Assembly (NCBI RefSeq): GCF_007858435.1
Contig: NZ_VIGW01000001.1
Coordinates: 434,001-498,000, forward strand
Length of the DNA: 64,000 bases
Direction: 5' to 3'
Source of the DNA: Tsukamurella asaccharolytica
GTDB lineage: Bacteria; Actinomycetota; Actinomycetes; Mycobacteriales; Mycobacteriaceae
Shown here one piece after another: positions 17,322 to 26,724 of this stretch (position 1 is the first letter of the stretch; each line of letters begins with the position of its first letter). The position numbers were made by a program, and so were the translations under genes. A model generated the notes under the pieces. The model was not told the origin of the DNA and ran no database searches. It was given only the letters and a program-made list of their open reading frames with translations.

Positions 17322-19826
17322 CTATCGGGTCTGCTCGTCCTCCGGTGGCGCAGGCGGCGCCGCCTCCGGTAGGACGGCGATGACCGCCCGCTCCGCGTCG
17401 GCCCGCACGACCGCCTCGTCGCCCGGCACCGCCAGGCAGAAGACGTCGACGGCGGTCGCTCCGAGCGTGGCGAGCTTGGCCCACCGGACGTCGAGTCCGG
17501 CGTCGTCGAGGGCCCCCGCGATCCGAGCCAGCAGGCCCGGGGTGTCGCCGGAGCGGACCTCGAGGACGACGGTGCCGGGCGCGCCGTCGAACCAGCGCAG
17601 CCGGGGCGGCGCCGCAACCCGCAATGGCGGCGCTGCCACGCCCCCGTCGGCCGGGGCCGCCGCGGCATGCTCGCGGCGACGGAGCTCGGCGAGCACGTCG
17701 GCTCCGTCCAGGGCTGCGAGCAGCCGCTGCCGGACGAGCGCGGGATCGGGCGGATCGCCGAAGGTCGGGACCACGACGAACGTGTTGACGGCGGACTCCC
17801 CGACGGCGCCGACGGTGGCGCTCTGCACCCGCAGGCCCGCCAGCGCGAGCACCGCCGCCATCCGCGCCAGGACGCCCCGCCGGTCGGGCCCGACGACGGC
17901 GACGGTGAAGGTGTGCGGCCCCAGCGCGGGCGCCGGCGTGATCCGCACGTGCGTCCCGCCCGCGGCCGCGAGCGCCGCGATCTCCTCGGACACGGGTCCG
18001 GGTTGCGGCGCCGGCTCGCCGTCCAGCACGCGGTGGGTGCGCCGGACGAGCTCGCCGATGAGCCGGGATTTCCAGTCGCCCCACACGCCCGGCCCCGTGG
18101 CGAGCGAATCGGCCTCGGCGAGGGCGTGCAGCAGCTCCAACAGCACCGCGTCGTGGCCGATCTTCTCCGCGACCATCTCGATGGTCGCGGGATCGTCGAG
18201 GTCGCGACGGGTGGCGACGGCGGGCAGCAGCAGGTGGTGCCGCACCATCGCGGCGAGCAGCGCGGTATCGGATCCGGAGAGGCCGAGACGGGCGGCGATG
18301 GCCTCGGCGAGCTCGGCGCCGATCACGCTGTGGTCGCCGCCGCGGCCCTTGCCCAGGTCGTGCAGCAGCGCGCCGAGCACGAGCAGATCGGGCCGGGCGA
18401 CGTCGGTGGCGCGGCCCGCGGCGTGCGCGGCCGTCTCCACGAGGTGCCGGTCGACGGTCCACGTGTGCACCGCGTCGCGCGGCGGCAGGTCGCGCACGGC
18501 GCCCCACTCGGGCAGCAGGCGGCCCCAGAGGCCGGTGCGGTCGAGGGCCTCGATGACGGGCACGGCGCCCCGCCCCGCGCCGAGCAGCGCGAGCAGGTCG
18601 GCGACGGTCTCCGCGGGCCAGGGGCTGCGCGGGGCGGGTGCGACCTCCGCCAGGCGCGCCAGGGTGGACGCCGACATGGGCAGCCCCGAGGCGGCGGCCG
18701 CGGCGGCGACGCGGATCGTCAGGCCCGCGTCGCGGTCGGGCCGTGCGTCGCGGGCAAGGGTGACCTCGCCGCCGTGCTCGACTACTCCCTCCGCGAGTGG
18801 CCTCCGGACGGGCGGGCGGCGCAGCCGGGAGAAGCCGCGGCGCGGCAGGGCGTTCTGGGCGGTGCGGATGCCCACGTCCACGGCGTACGCCACGGTGCGG
18901 CCGCTGTCGCTGATGGTGCGGGCGAGGTCGAACCGGTCGCCGAGCCGCAACGCGGCCCCGATCTCGTCGGCCTCCTGCGCCCGCACCTGGTCGCGGGCGC
19001 GGCCCGCGATGCGGTGCAGCTCGGTGCGCACGTCCAGGAGCCGCGCGTACGCGGCGGCCAGGTCGTTGCCGGTAGTGCCGCTCGGGGCGGCCGACGGGGT
19101 CGGGATGCCGTCCGTGAGCTGAGCCAGCGAGAGGGCCTGGAGCAACTGCACGTCGCGCATGCCGCCCCGTCCGTTCTTGAGATCCGGCTCGGCGCGATGG
19201 GCTATCTCCCCCGAGCGGCGCCACCGCTCGCGGGCCTGGTCGACGAGGTCGTCGACGCGGGAGCGAATATCAGCACGCCACTGCTGGCGCACGCCGGTGA
19301 TGAGGAGATTGGTGATCTCTTCATCACCGACGATGTGCCGGGCGTCGAGGAGACCGAGAGCGGCAGTGAGGTCGGACCGGGCGACGCGGACCGCCTCGGG
19401 AACCGTGCGGACGCTGTGGTCGAGCTTGATGTGCGCGTCCCAGAGCGGATACCAGATGTTCTCGGCCACCGCGGCCACGTGGGCCGGGTCGAGCCCGTCG
19501 TCGTGCACGAGGAGGAGATCGAAGTCGCTGTGGGGCAGCAACTCTCGCCTCCCCAGCCCGCCGACTGCAACGAGGGCCAGCCCGCTGTCCGGGCCGATGC
19601 CGGCTGCGGAGCCGTGGGTCGTGAGCCACACCTCCGCCAGGTCGGCGAGGGCGCCGCGCAGGGCCGCGGGGTCGAGGCGGTGCTGCCCCGCCGCGCGGTC
19701 GAGCAGGCGGGCGCGGGCGGCGACCAGCTCTGACGCGCCGACCTGCCCCCCGCCCCCGCTCGGCCCGCCGCTCCCGACCGGGCCGCCTTCGGCGCCCCGC
19801 GCGATCGACCTCTCCGGCACCGTCAT
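17322..19826 (-). CDS. glnD: PII nucleotidyltransferase / nucleotidyl-removing enzyme GlnD
   Basis: GlnD attaches a nucleotide to the PII protein when nitrogen is scarce and removes it when glutamine is high. The 834-residue protein contains the nucleotidyltransferase motif GGLGRRELLPHSDFDLLL. An HD hydrolase domain follows (HTWTVDRHLVETAAH ... LLHDLGKGRGGDHSVIGA), then two C-terminal ACT domains (VAVVGPDRRGVLARM; LEVRSGDTPGLLARIAGAL). In corynebacteria and mycobacteria the nucleotide is AMP rather than UMP. The start is an ATG eight bases after the glnB stop. Confidence 0.96.
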   Translation of the reverse strand: MTVPERSIARGAEGGPVGSGGPSGGGGQVGASELVAARARLLDRAAGQHRLDPAALRGALADLAEVWLTTHGSAAGIGPDSGLALVAVGGLGRRELLPHSDFDLLLVHDDGLDPAHVAAVAENIWYPLWDAHIKLDHSVRTVPEAVRVARSDLTAALGLLDARHIVGDEEITNLLITGVRQQWRADIRSRVDDLVDQARERWRRSGEIAHRAEPDLKNGRGGMRDVQLLQALSLAQLTDGIPTPSAAPSGTTGNDLAAAYARLLDVRTELHRIAGRARDQVRAQEADEIGAALRLGDRFDLARTISDSGRTVAYAVDVGIRTAQNALPRRGFSRLRRPPVRRPLAEGVVEHGGEVTLARDARPDRDAGLTIRVAAAAAASGLPMSASTLARLAEVAPAPRSPWPAETVADLLALLGAGRGAVPVIEALDRTGLWGRLLPEWGAVRDLPPRDAVHTWTVDRHLVETAAHAAGRATDVARPDLLVLGALLHDLGKGRGGDHSVIGAELAEAIAARLGLSGSDTALLAAMVRHHLLLPAVATRRDLDDPATIEMVAEKIGHDAVLLELLHALAEADSLATGPGVWGDWKSRLIGELVRRTHRVLDGEPAPQPGPVSEEIAALAAAGGTHVRITPAPALGPHTFTVAVVGPDRRGVLARMAAVLALAGLRVQSATVGAVGESAVNTFVVVPTFGDPPDPALVRQRLLAALDGADVLAELRRREHAAAAPADGGVAAPPLRVAAPPRLRWFDGAPGTVVLEVRSGDTPGLLARIAGALDDAGLDVRWAKLATLGATAVDVFCLAVPGDEAVVRADAERAVIAVLPEAAPPAPPEDEQTR

Positions 19827-19834
19827 CGGCGTTC

Positions 19835-20209
<375 letters not shown>

Positions 20210-20224
20210 TTAGTTCCGGTCGCC

Positions 20225-21553
20225 TCAGACCAGGTCGTAAGCCGTCTCAGCGTGCTCGGAGTTGTCGATGCCGTCGGCCTCGTCCTCCTTGTCGATGCGC
20301 CAGCCGAGCGGCTTGAGCGCGAGGGCGATGACCGCGGTGAGAACCGCGGTGAAGGCCAGGGCGACCGCAGCGATGACGATCTGGACCACCAACTGCTTGT
20401 AGTCGCCTCCGTAGAACAGGCCGGTGTCCTTGGCGAGGAAGCCCAGCGCGACGGTGCCGATCAGGCCGGCCACCAGGTGCACGCCCACCACGTCGAGCGA
20501 GTCGTCGAAGCCGAACTTGGACTTCAGCCCCACAGCGAAGGCGGCGGCGGCGCCGGCCACGATGCCCAGGATGATCGCGCCCACGGGGGTCACGTTCGCG
20601 CAGGCCGGGGTGATGGCGACGAGGCCCGCGACCACGCCCGACGCGGCACCCACCGTGGTGGCGTGGCCGTCGCGGAACTTCTCCACCGCGAGCCAGGCGA
20701 GCATCGCGGCGGCGGTGGCGGCGGTCGTGTTGACCCAGGCCAGGCCCGCAGTGGCGTTGGCCCCGAGTGCCGAACCGGCGTTGAAGCCGAACCAGCCGAA
20801 CCACAGCAGCGCAGCGCCCAGCATCACGAACGGGATGTTGTGCGGACGGTAGGCCTGCTTGCCGAAGCCGAGGCGCTTGCCGACGATGATCGCCAGCACG
20901 AGGCCCGCGATACCGGCGTTGATGTGAACCACGGTGCCGCCGGCGAAGTCGATGGGCGCCACGGTGGCGTGGCCGTCTGTGGTGCCGAACATCTTCGCGG
21001 CGATGCCGCCCTCCGCGCCCGACAGCAGGCCGCCGCCCCACACCATGTGGGCGAGCGGCAGGTACACGATGGTCGTCCAGATACCGGTGAACAGCAGCCA
21101 CGTCCCGAACTTCACGCGCTCGGCGAGCGCGCCCGAGATCAGCGCGACGGTGATCACCGCGAAGGTCAGCTGGAAACCGGCGAAGACGATCGCGGGGAGG
21201 CCGCTGCCCGCCGCGTTGAGCACCACCAGGGTGTCCTCGCCCGACGTCTTCGTCTCCGTCAGTTGGTCGAGGCCGAAGTACGTGAACGGGTTGTCGAACA
21301 GGCCGAGGTAGTTGCCCTCGCCGGAGAACGACATCGAGTAGCCCCACAGCACGTAGATCACGGAGACCACACCGAGCGAGCCGATCGACATCATCATCAT
21401 GTTGAGAACGCTCTTCTGGCGGGAGAGACCGCCGTAGAAGAACGCCAGAGCGGGTGTCATCAGCAGCACCAACGCCGCGGACGTCAGCATCCACGCGGTG
21501 GTGCCGGAATCCACCTTGCCGAACAGTTCGTCGGGCACAGAAGCCAAGAGCAC
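20225..21553 (-). CDS. amtB: Ammonium transporter
   Basis: A membrane ammonium channel of 442 residues with 11 expected membrane segments. Recognisable parts are PALAFFYGGLSRQKSVLNMM near the start, HMVWGGG and GVHLVAGLIG with the paired pore histidines, and GLKSKFGFDDSLD before a short cytoplasmic tail. The start codon is GTG 21553 after GAGGAGG. It heads the amtB-glnB-glnD operon. Two GlnR-like boxes and a leader hairpin stand upstream, so it should be switched on by nitrogen limitation. Confidence 0.96.
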   Translation of the reverse strand: MLLASVPDELFGKVDSGTTAWMLTSAALVLLMTPALAFFYGGLSRQKSVLNMMMMSIGSLGVVSVIYVLWGYSMSFSGEGNYLGLFDNPFTYFGLDQLTETKTSGEDTLVVLNAAGSGLPAIVFAGFQLTFAVITVALISGALAERVKFGTWLLFTGIWTTIVYLPLAHMVWGGGLLSGAEGGIAAKMFGTTDGHATVAPIDFAGGTVVHINAGIAGLVLAIIVGKRLGFGKQAYRPHNIPFVMLGAALLWFGWFGFNAGSALGANATAGLAWVNTTAATAAAMLAWLAVEKFRDGHATTVGAASGVVAGLVAITPACANVTPVGAIILGIVAGAAAAFAVGLKSKFGFDDSLDVVGVHLVAGLIGTVALGFLAKDTGLFYGGDYKQLVVQIVIAAVALAFTAVLTAVIALALKPLGWRIDKEDEADGIDNSEHAETAYDLV

Positions 21554-21570
21554 GGGAAACCTCCTCGGGG

Positions 21571-21590
21571 CGCGCCGCCGTTGCGGCGCG
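21571..21590 (-). promoter_or_regulatory. Leader hairpin before amtB ribosome-binding site
   Basis: An eight-base perfect stem CGCGCCGC/GCGGCGCG with a four-base loop lies in the amtB leader, four bases before the GAGGAGG ribosome-binding site. Being that close to the binding site, it may affect ribosome access or RNA stability; I see no alternative pairing partner and no U tract. Confidence 0.45.
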
Positions 21591-21637
21591 AGTGAGAACA
21601 GCTTCTGCGGCTGTGGTTTCCCGGTGGAGGCGCTCGT

Positions 21638-21695
21638 GTTGCCCGTATGTAACCGGTCAGCCCTTCATCGAGGCCTTCGGTTACGCCCGTGTTTC
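21638..21695 (-). promoter_or_regulatory. Two GlnR-like binding sites upstream of amtB
   Basis: Read on the minus strand, two sites of the form 5-6-5 occur. GAAAC-n6-GTAAC is at 21695-21680 and GTTAC-n6-GCAAC is at 21653-21638. They match the known actinobacterial GlnR half-site pattern (GTnAC and GAAAC separated by six bases). They lie about 85-142 bases before the amtB start in the 159-base gap to ftsY. GlnR activates amtB operons under nitrogen limitation in mycobacteria and streptomycetes; binding here is inferred from the match and the gene served. Confidence 0.7.
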
Positions 21696-21712
21696 GGCGG
21701 CGCCGGAGATTC

Positions 21713-23305
21713 CTATCCGAGAAGGGCGTCGACGAAGGCGGCCGGCTCGAACGGCGCGAGGTCGTCGGCGCCCTCACCGAGGCCGACGAGCTTCACCGGC
21801 ACGCCCAGTTCGTGCTGCACCGCGTAGACGATGCCGCCCTTGGCGGTGCCGTCGAGCTTGGTGAGGACGACCCCCGTGATGTCCACGACCTCGGCGAAGA
21901 CCTTCGCCTGCGCGAGGCCGTTCTGGCCGATGGTCGCGTCGAGGACGAGGAGCACCTCGTCGACCTTGGCCTTCTTCTCCACCACGCGCTTGACCTTGTC
22001 CAGCTCGTCCATGAGCCCGGTCTTGGTGTGCAGGCGGCCGGCGGTGTCGATGAGCACCACGTCCACGCCCTCCGCGGTGCCCTTGGCGACGGCGTCGAAG
22101 GCCACGGCGGCGGGGTCGGCGCCCTCCTTGCCGCGCACGACCTCGGCGCCCACGCGCTCGCCCCACGTCTGCAGCTGGTCGGCGGCCGCGGCGCGGAAGG
22201 TGTCGGCGGCGCCGAGCAGCACGCGCCGCCCGTCGGCGACCAGCACGCGCGCCAGCTTGCCCGTGGTGGTGGTCTTGCCCGTGCCGTTGACACCCACCAC
22301 CAGCAGCACCGACGGTGCGCCGGCGTGCGGCAGGGCCCTGATGCTGCGGTCGTACTCGGGATGCAGCTCCTCGATCAGCACCTGACGCAGCAGGGCACGC
22401 GCCTCGGCGGCGCTGGAGACGCCCTGGGCGGCGATCCGGTCGCGCAGCTTCTCGACGACGGCCAGTGTCGTCGGCGTGCCGAGGTCGGCGAGGAGCAGCG
22501 TGTCCTCGATCTCCTCCCACGACTCCTCGTCGAGGTCGCCCGCGCCGAGCAGGCCGAGCAGCGACGCACCGACCGTCGACTGGGAGCGCGCAAGCCGGCC
22601 CTTGAGCCGGTCCAGGCGGCCCGCCGTCGGGGCGATCTCGTCCAACTGCGGGGCCGGGGCCGACGGTGCCGCCTCCACTGCAGGAGCCTCGACCTCGGCG
22701 GGCGCCACCGGCGCACCGGGCTCGGCCGGCGCCACCGGCGCACCGGGCTCGGCCGGCGCGGTCGTCGCGGCATCGGCCGCCGGAGCCTCGGACGCGGTGG
22801 GCGTCTCGGTGTGGGTGGCGGGCGCGTCCTCGATCAGCTCGATCTCGGTCGGCGCCTCCGGGGCGACGTTCGCAATACCGGGGTCGATGTCCTCGGCCTC
22901 GGCGAGGCGCGCGTCCGCCTGCGCCTGCGCGGCCTCGGCGGCCTCCTGCTCGCGCGACTCCTGCAGGTCCTTGAGCGAGACCTTCTGTTCCCGATCCGGC
23001 GCGGGCGGCGTCGTCGTCGGCGTCTTCGGCGCGGGCGGCGTCTTCGGCGCGGGCGGCGTCTTCGGCGCGGGCGGCGCCGTCGGGACCAGCGGCACGGGCT
23101 CGGCTTCGCGCGTGCCCTCACTGAAGGTGAAGCCTCCACCGGCCTTGTACCCGCCCGACTTGTCGAGGCTCTTGGGCTCCGTCGTCTCGTCGTCCTTCAG
23201 GGAGACGCGGCGCCGCTTGTTGAGGTAGAAGCCGGTCACCAGCGCCGCCAGCACGACGAGGATGGCGACGACGGCGATGATGATGGCGATGGCCGATGTA
23301 CTCAC
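21713..23305 (-). CDS. ftsY: Signal recognition particle receptor FtsY
   Basis: FtsY is the membrane-side GTPase that receives the Ffh-ribosome complex. The 530-residue protein has an N-terminal membrane anchor (AIAIIIAVVAILVVLAALV). A long acidic, proline/alanine-rich linker with PPAPKT and APAEPGAPV repeats follows. The NG domain comes last: VVGVNGTGKTTTTGKLAR, LIDTAGRLHTK, LTKLDGTAKGG. An anchored FtsY is typical of actinobacteria. The start is GTG 23305. The linker repeats are perfect in the DNA and may vary in number between strains. Confidence 0.97.
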   Translation of the reverse strand: MSTSAIAIIIAVVAILVVLAALVTGFYLNKRRRVSLKDDETTEPKSLDKSGGYKAGGGFTFSEGTREAEPVPLVPTAPPAPKTPPAPKTPPAPKTPTTTPPAPDREQKVSLKDLQESREQEAAEAAQAQADARLAEAEDIDPGIANVAPEAPTEIELIEDAPATHTETPTASEAPAADAATTAPAEPGAPVAPAEPGAPVAPAEVEAPAVEAAPSAPAPQLDEIAPTAGRLDRLKGRLARSQSTVGASLLGLLGAGDLDEESWEEIEDTLLLADLGTPTTLAVVEKLRDRIAAQGVSSAAEARALLRQVLIEELHPEYDRSIRALPHAGAPSVLLVVGVNGTGKTTTTGKLARVLVADGRRVLLGAADTFRAAAADQLQTWGERVGAEVVRGKEGADPAAVAFDAVAKGTAEGVDVVLIDTAGRLHTKTGLMDELDKVKRVVEKKAKVDEVLLVLDATIGQNGLAQAKVFAEVVDITGVVLTKLDGTAKGGIVYAVQHELGVPVKLVGLGEGADDLAPFEPAAFVDALLG

Positions 23306-23526
23306 GCCTCGACTGTAGTCAACGCCCGCTCAGCGCCGGGCCGAGGATGCGGGCACGGTCCCGACTGGGTGGACGACGACGAGGCCCGGCGGCGCCGGTC
23401 CTCGCTGCGGTGGAAATCACGTAACCCGGATCGCAGTGATCGCAACCCTTCGTGTGCCGTACGACCGCAACTAGCGTTCAGCTTCCATCGGGCTCCTCAC
23501 CTCCTGAAGAAAGCGAGATCGCCGTC

Positions 23527-24123
23527 ATGAGCACCACCTTCTCCCGCCGCGCCGTCATCGTCGCCGCGGCCGCGGCCACCGCAGCGGCGGCCACTGTCGT
23601 CGCCACGCCGGCCGCGAACGCCGAGACCCTGACGGGCACGTTCTCGATCGGCTCAGGCTCGTACTTCCGGATGATCCTGCCGAGCGGGTCCGCCTCGGGC
23701 CCCTTCCTCGCGAACGGCAACTCGACCAACTCGGATAAGACCATCACCCCGCTGTCCGGCTCGCTGACCTCCGGCTCCTACCAGGGCCAGGTCACCTCGC
23801 CGCGCACCTTCTTCGGCTCCGACTTCGTGACCTCCACGAAGGCGACCGACCCGCAGACCGGATCCGCCACCTCGGTCCCGACCATCACCCGCAACGGCTC
23901 GTCGCTGTCCGGCGACCTGTCGGCCTTCGGCGTCGCCTGGAACGGCCAGGTCTTCAACCAGGGCGCCCCGAAGCCCGGCGGCGGACTCCCGGGCAAGACC
24001 AGCCGCGTGACCGGCACGATCAACGGCTCCAGCTACTCGATCACGTGGACCAGCCAGATCGTGGGCGGACCGTTCAACAACTTCACCGGCCTGTGGCATC
24101 TCACCGGCACGTACAGCAAGTAG
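23527..24123 (+). CDS. Secreted protein of unrecognised family (paralogue A)
   Basis: A 198-residue exported protein whose function I do not know. The signal peptide begins MSTTFSRRAVIVAAAAA, with a twin arginine that suggests Tat export, and ends near ATPAANA. The mature part is rich in glycine, serine and threonine. It shares a series of motifs with the lipoprotein at 25088: YFRM, SGPF, FVTSTKATDPQT, AWNGQVFNQGAPKP and GGPFNNFTGLWHLTGTY. The ATG at 23527 follows a short purine stretch. The 221-base gap before it, divergent from ftsY, has TAGCGT as a possible -10 element but no other gene. Confidence 0.75.
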   Translation: MSTTFSRRAVIVAAAAATAAAATVVATPAANAETLTGTFSIGSGSYFRMILPSGSASGPFLANGNSTNSDKTITPLSGSLTSGSYQGQVTSPRTFFGSDFVTSTKATDPQTGSATSVPTITRNGSSLSGDLSAFGVAWNGQVFNQGAPKPGGGLPGKTSRVTGTINGSSYSITWTSQIVGGPFNNFTGLWHLTGTYSK

Positions 24124-25091
24124 CCGCGCCCGGCGCGGCGGTACTGCTCGGGGGCGTCCCCCGGCTGCGCGCCGTCGCGCCCCCGCGCACGGCGGCGACT
24201 CCGGCTACCCGACGGTGGCCCGCCTGGTTCCTCCTCGTCGCGGGCATCGCCCTCGCGCTCGGCTCCGTCGCCGGCGGCCTCCCCACCACGACGGCCGGCG
24301 CAACGAAGATGCTCGACGCCTTCGCGCCGCACCTGACCGCGGAATCCCTGGACCGCCTCGACGGGGACGTCGACGCGATCGCCCGGTTCGGCGCTGCCAC
24401 CCGCGCGGAGGCCGCGGCCGGGCGGCTCGCGGCGGCGCCGCGCACCGTCGACTACGCGAACCGGTCGGCCGACGTCGAGGCGAACGCGCGGGACCTGCTC
24501 GCGGCGGCCCGTGCCGCGCAGCCCGACGTCGACGCTCTGTCCCGCGTCCGCGGCCTCGGCACGCTCCCTCAGTTGCTCCTCCTGATCGGGATCGGGCTGG
24601 CCGTGGCGGGGGCGGTTCTGCTCCGCGCCCGGTCGGCCGCGCCACGCCGGTGGGCGACCGTCGCGGCGGCCCTGTGCGCCATCACGCTCGTGGTCCACCC
24701 GTTCGCCTCCGGCCTGCTCGACGGGGCCCGGTCCGCGGGCCGGGTGGTCGACCGGTTCGCGCCGATCATGACCGAGCAGCAGGTGGTGCGGCTGCAGCAC
24801 GACTTCCTCTCCCTGGTCGGCGCGGTCGGCGAGATCGACCGCGGCGCGACGGTCCGCCGCACCCCGGAGATCCGCGCGTTCACCGCCTCCTGGCAGACGG
24901 TGTCGTCCGATCTCGCCTCGCTCACCGGAGCGATCAACGACAACCTGCCCGAATACCGGCGCCTTGCCTCGGCGAACGCCGCGCTGCCCGTCCCGGGTGG
25001 CACCTTCGCAGCCCTGCCCTGGGCGGAGCTCGTCCTGGGGCTCGCCGTCGGGGGCGCTGTCCTCGGGACCCGACGAAAGGCCCTGCTGTGA
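24093..25091 (+). CDS. Membrane protein with two copies of an external domain, unknown function
   Basis: The 332-residue protein has four membrane segments (near WFLLVAGIALALGSV, LLLLIGIGLAVAGAVLL, AALCAITLVV and AELVLGLAVGGAVLG). Between segments 1 and 2, and again between 3 and 4, lies a similar sequence: MLDAFAPHLTAESLDRLDGD and VVDRFAPIMTEQQVVRLQHD. The protein is therefore an internal duplication, each half being one segment, one outer helical domain and one segment. The start is uncertain: the frame has no good ATG or GTG after the upstream stop, so I used GTG 24093, inside the upstream gene; ATG 24045 is possible. It overlaps the next gene by four bases (GTGA). Confidence 0.65.
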   Translation: MASHRHVQQVAAPGAAVLLGGVPRLRAVAPPRTAATPATRRWPAWFLLVAGIALALGSVAGGLPTTTAGATKMLDAFAPHLTAESLDRLDGDVDAIARFGAATRAEAAAGRLAAAPRTVDYANRSADVEANARDLLAAARAAQPDVDALSRVRGLGTLPQLLLLIGIGLAVAGAVLLRARSAAPRRWATVAAALCAITLVVHPFASGLLDGARSAGRVVDRFAPIMTEQQVVRLQHDFLSLVGAVGEIDRGATVRRTPEIRAFTASWQTVSSDLASLTGAINDNLPEYRRLASANAALPVPGGTFAALPWAELVLGLAVGGAVLGTRRKALL

Positions 25092-25942
25092 TCCCCCGCT
25101 CCACCCATCGCCCGCGGGCGCGCCGGCCGCTGGCGCTCGCCCTCGTCGCCCTGGCCGCGGCGACCTCCGCCGCCTGTAGCACGGCGGCGCCGTCGCAACC
25201 CGAGACCACCGAGCAGCTCGTCGGGCTGTTCCGGTTCACCCCCGGCGGATTCGCCGACGGGAAGCCGACGGGCACCTATTTCAAGATGGCGATCGTCGGC
25301 GGCACCGCGGACGGCCCGTTCGTCAACAACGCCAATTCGCCGATCGACGAGGGTCGCGTCACCGCCCTGAAGCCGGGTACCGCGGGCGGGCTCCGCACCG
25401 GCGCCTACCAATCCGCGGCGAAGCCAGGATTCCGCAACGGTGATTCGCTGTCCGGTTCGGTGATCACGCCGACGAAGTTCTTCGACGTGCTGTTCGGCAT
25501 CTCCACGAACGCCGTCGATCCGCAGACCCGCGCGGCGCTGCCCGCGCCGTCGGTGACCCGCACCGGGGCGAAGCTCACGGCGGACGTCTCCGCGTGGGCG
25601 GCATCGTGGAACAACCAGGAGTTCAACCAGGGTGCGCCGAAGCCGGTGCCCCGCACGGACGCCGCCGCGGCGGGCCAGGAGCAGGTCGGGAAGGCCTGGG
25701 ACGTCGTCTCGCAGCGCTGGCTCGCGCAGCCCGCTGCGGCCAAGGCCACCGGCCCGACCGCGACCGGCACGTTCGATCCGGCGACGCGGCGCTTCACCCT
25801 CGACTGGACCAGCCACATCGAGGGCGGCCCGTTCAACGACTTCACCGGCGTCTGGCACCTGGAGGGCGTCTTCGAACCGGGGCTACCGCCCTCCGCCGGC
25901 GCATCCGCTCCCCCGTCCACCGCACCGAAGAAGGCACCATGA
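25088..25942 (+). CDS. Putative lipoprotein of unrecognised family (paralogue B)
   Basis: The 284-residue protein has a signal sequence ending in a possible lipobox, SAAC (Cys30); the -3 residue is not ideal, so it may be secreted instead. The mature part is a longer version of the protein at 23527 with the same motif order: TYFKM, DGPFVNN, ITPTKFF, DPQT, AWNNQEFNQGAPKP and IEGGPFNDFTGVWHLEGVF. An extra segment of about 45 residues sits before the last motif. The start is GTG 25088, overlapping the membrane-protein stop; its own stop overlaps the next ATG (ATGA). Function unknown. Confidence 0.75.
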   Translation: MIPRSTHRPRARRPLALALVALAAATSAACSTAAPSQPETTEQLVGLFRFTPGGFADGKPTGTYFKMAIVGGTADGPFVNNANSPIDEGRVTALKPGTAGGLRTGAYQSAAKPGFRNGDSLSGSVITPTKFFDVLFGISTNAVDPQTRAALPAPSVTRTGAKLTADVSAWAASWNNQEFNQGAPKPVPRTDAAAAGQEQVGKAWDVVSQRWLAQPAAAKATGPTATGTFDPATRRFTLDWTSHIEGGPFNDFTGVWHLEGVFEPGLPPSAGASAPPSTAPKKAP

Positions 25943-26724
25943 CCCGGATTCCGCCCGCACTCGCACGTACCGCCGTCGCCGCCGCACTCGCGGTGACCGT
26001 CCCCGTCGCGGGCGCCGCGACGGCGGCTCCCACGCCGAAGCCGGCACCGTCTCCGAGTAGTTCCTCCGCCGCGCTGTCGGCGGTCAAGCCGACCGCGGCG
26101 ACGCCGTCGGCGACCACGCCCAGCGGGGCGACGACATCTGCGGCGAAGCCCGGCGGGGCGGCGTCCACCGTCGCGCCCGGGGTGAACCCGGCCGATATCC
26201 AGTGCCCGCTCGGCTGGCCCAAGCCGCGGGAGAAGGGCGGTCTCGCGTCGCTGATCCTGCTGGCGCCCGCCGCCGGTGCGTTCACCGACGAGGCCTTCGC
26301 GGCCGGCCAGGCCTACGACCCGATCCTCAGCCTGTTCGGCCCCTTCCTGGCCGCGATCAAGCCGGTCATCGAGCAGTCGCAGCCCGCGCTCGCCGGCCCC
26401 GTGAGCGCGCTCAACGCGGCCGAGCAGGCCGTCTACGACGCGATCAAGCCCGTGTACGCCCAGTACCGGCCCCGGGTGATCGAGGCGCTGGCCAAGGCCG
26501 GCGACGACGTCGCCCCGGCGCTGCAGGAGCTCGCCGCCACCCCGGCCGCCGCGTGCCTCGTCGCGTGGGAGGACCAGGTGCTCATCGGACTGCAGACCGG
26601 GAAGTGGTCGCCGATTGCCACCGGCGGCCTCGCGGCGCTCGGCGAGCTCGCCGCCAGCGGCAAGGGCGGCAAGCCCGTCTCCACGAAGCCCTCCGGCACC
26701 GCCATCGCTGCGACGCCGCGGTGA
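25939..26724 (+). CDS. Secreted alanine/proline-rich protein, unknown function
   Basis: A 261-residue protein with a clear Sec signal peptide (to about residue 30, ending GAATAAP), a low-complexity linker of proline, serine, threonine and alanine to about residue 85, and a helical C-terminal domain. That domain contains two cysteines (IQCPLGWPKPREK and AAACLVAWEDQ) that may form a disulphide. It starts at ATG 25939 inside the previous stop and ends inside the GTG of the ABC gene. It is translated as part of the same tight operon and may be a cargo or an accessory of the transporter. Confidence 0.65.
   Translation: MTRIPPALARTAVAAALAVTVPVAGAATAAPTPKPAPSPSSSSAALSAVKPTAATPSATTPSGATTSAAKPGGAASTVAPGVNPADIQCPLGWPKPREKGGLASLILLAPAAGAFTDEAFAAGQAYDPILSLFGPFLAAIKPVIEQSQPALAGPVSALNAAEQAVYDAIKPVYAQYRPRVIEALAKAGDDVAPALQELAATPAAACLVAWEDQVLIGLQTGKWSPIATGGLAALGELAASGKGGKPVSTKPSGTAIAATPR

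Noticed and set aside
22990-23085. Regular repeats in ftsY that look like a short CRISPR-type array
   Set aside because: They are in-frame 18-base repeats coding for PPAPKT in the linker, without distinct spacers or cas genes.
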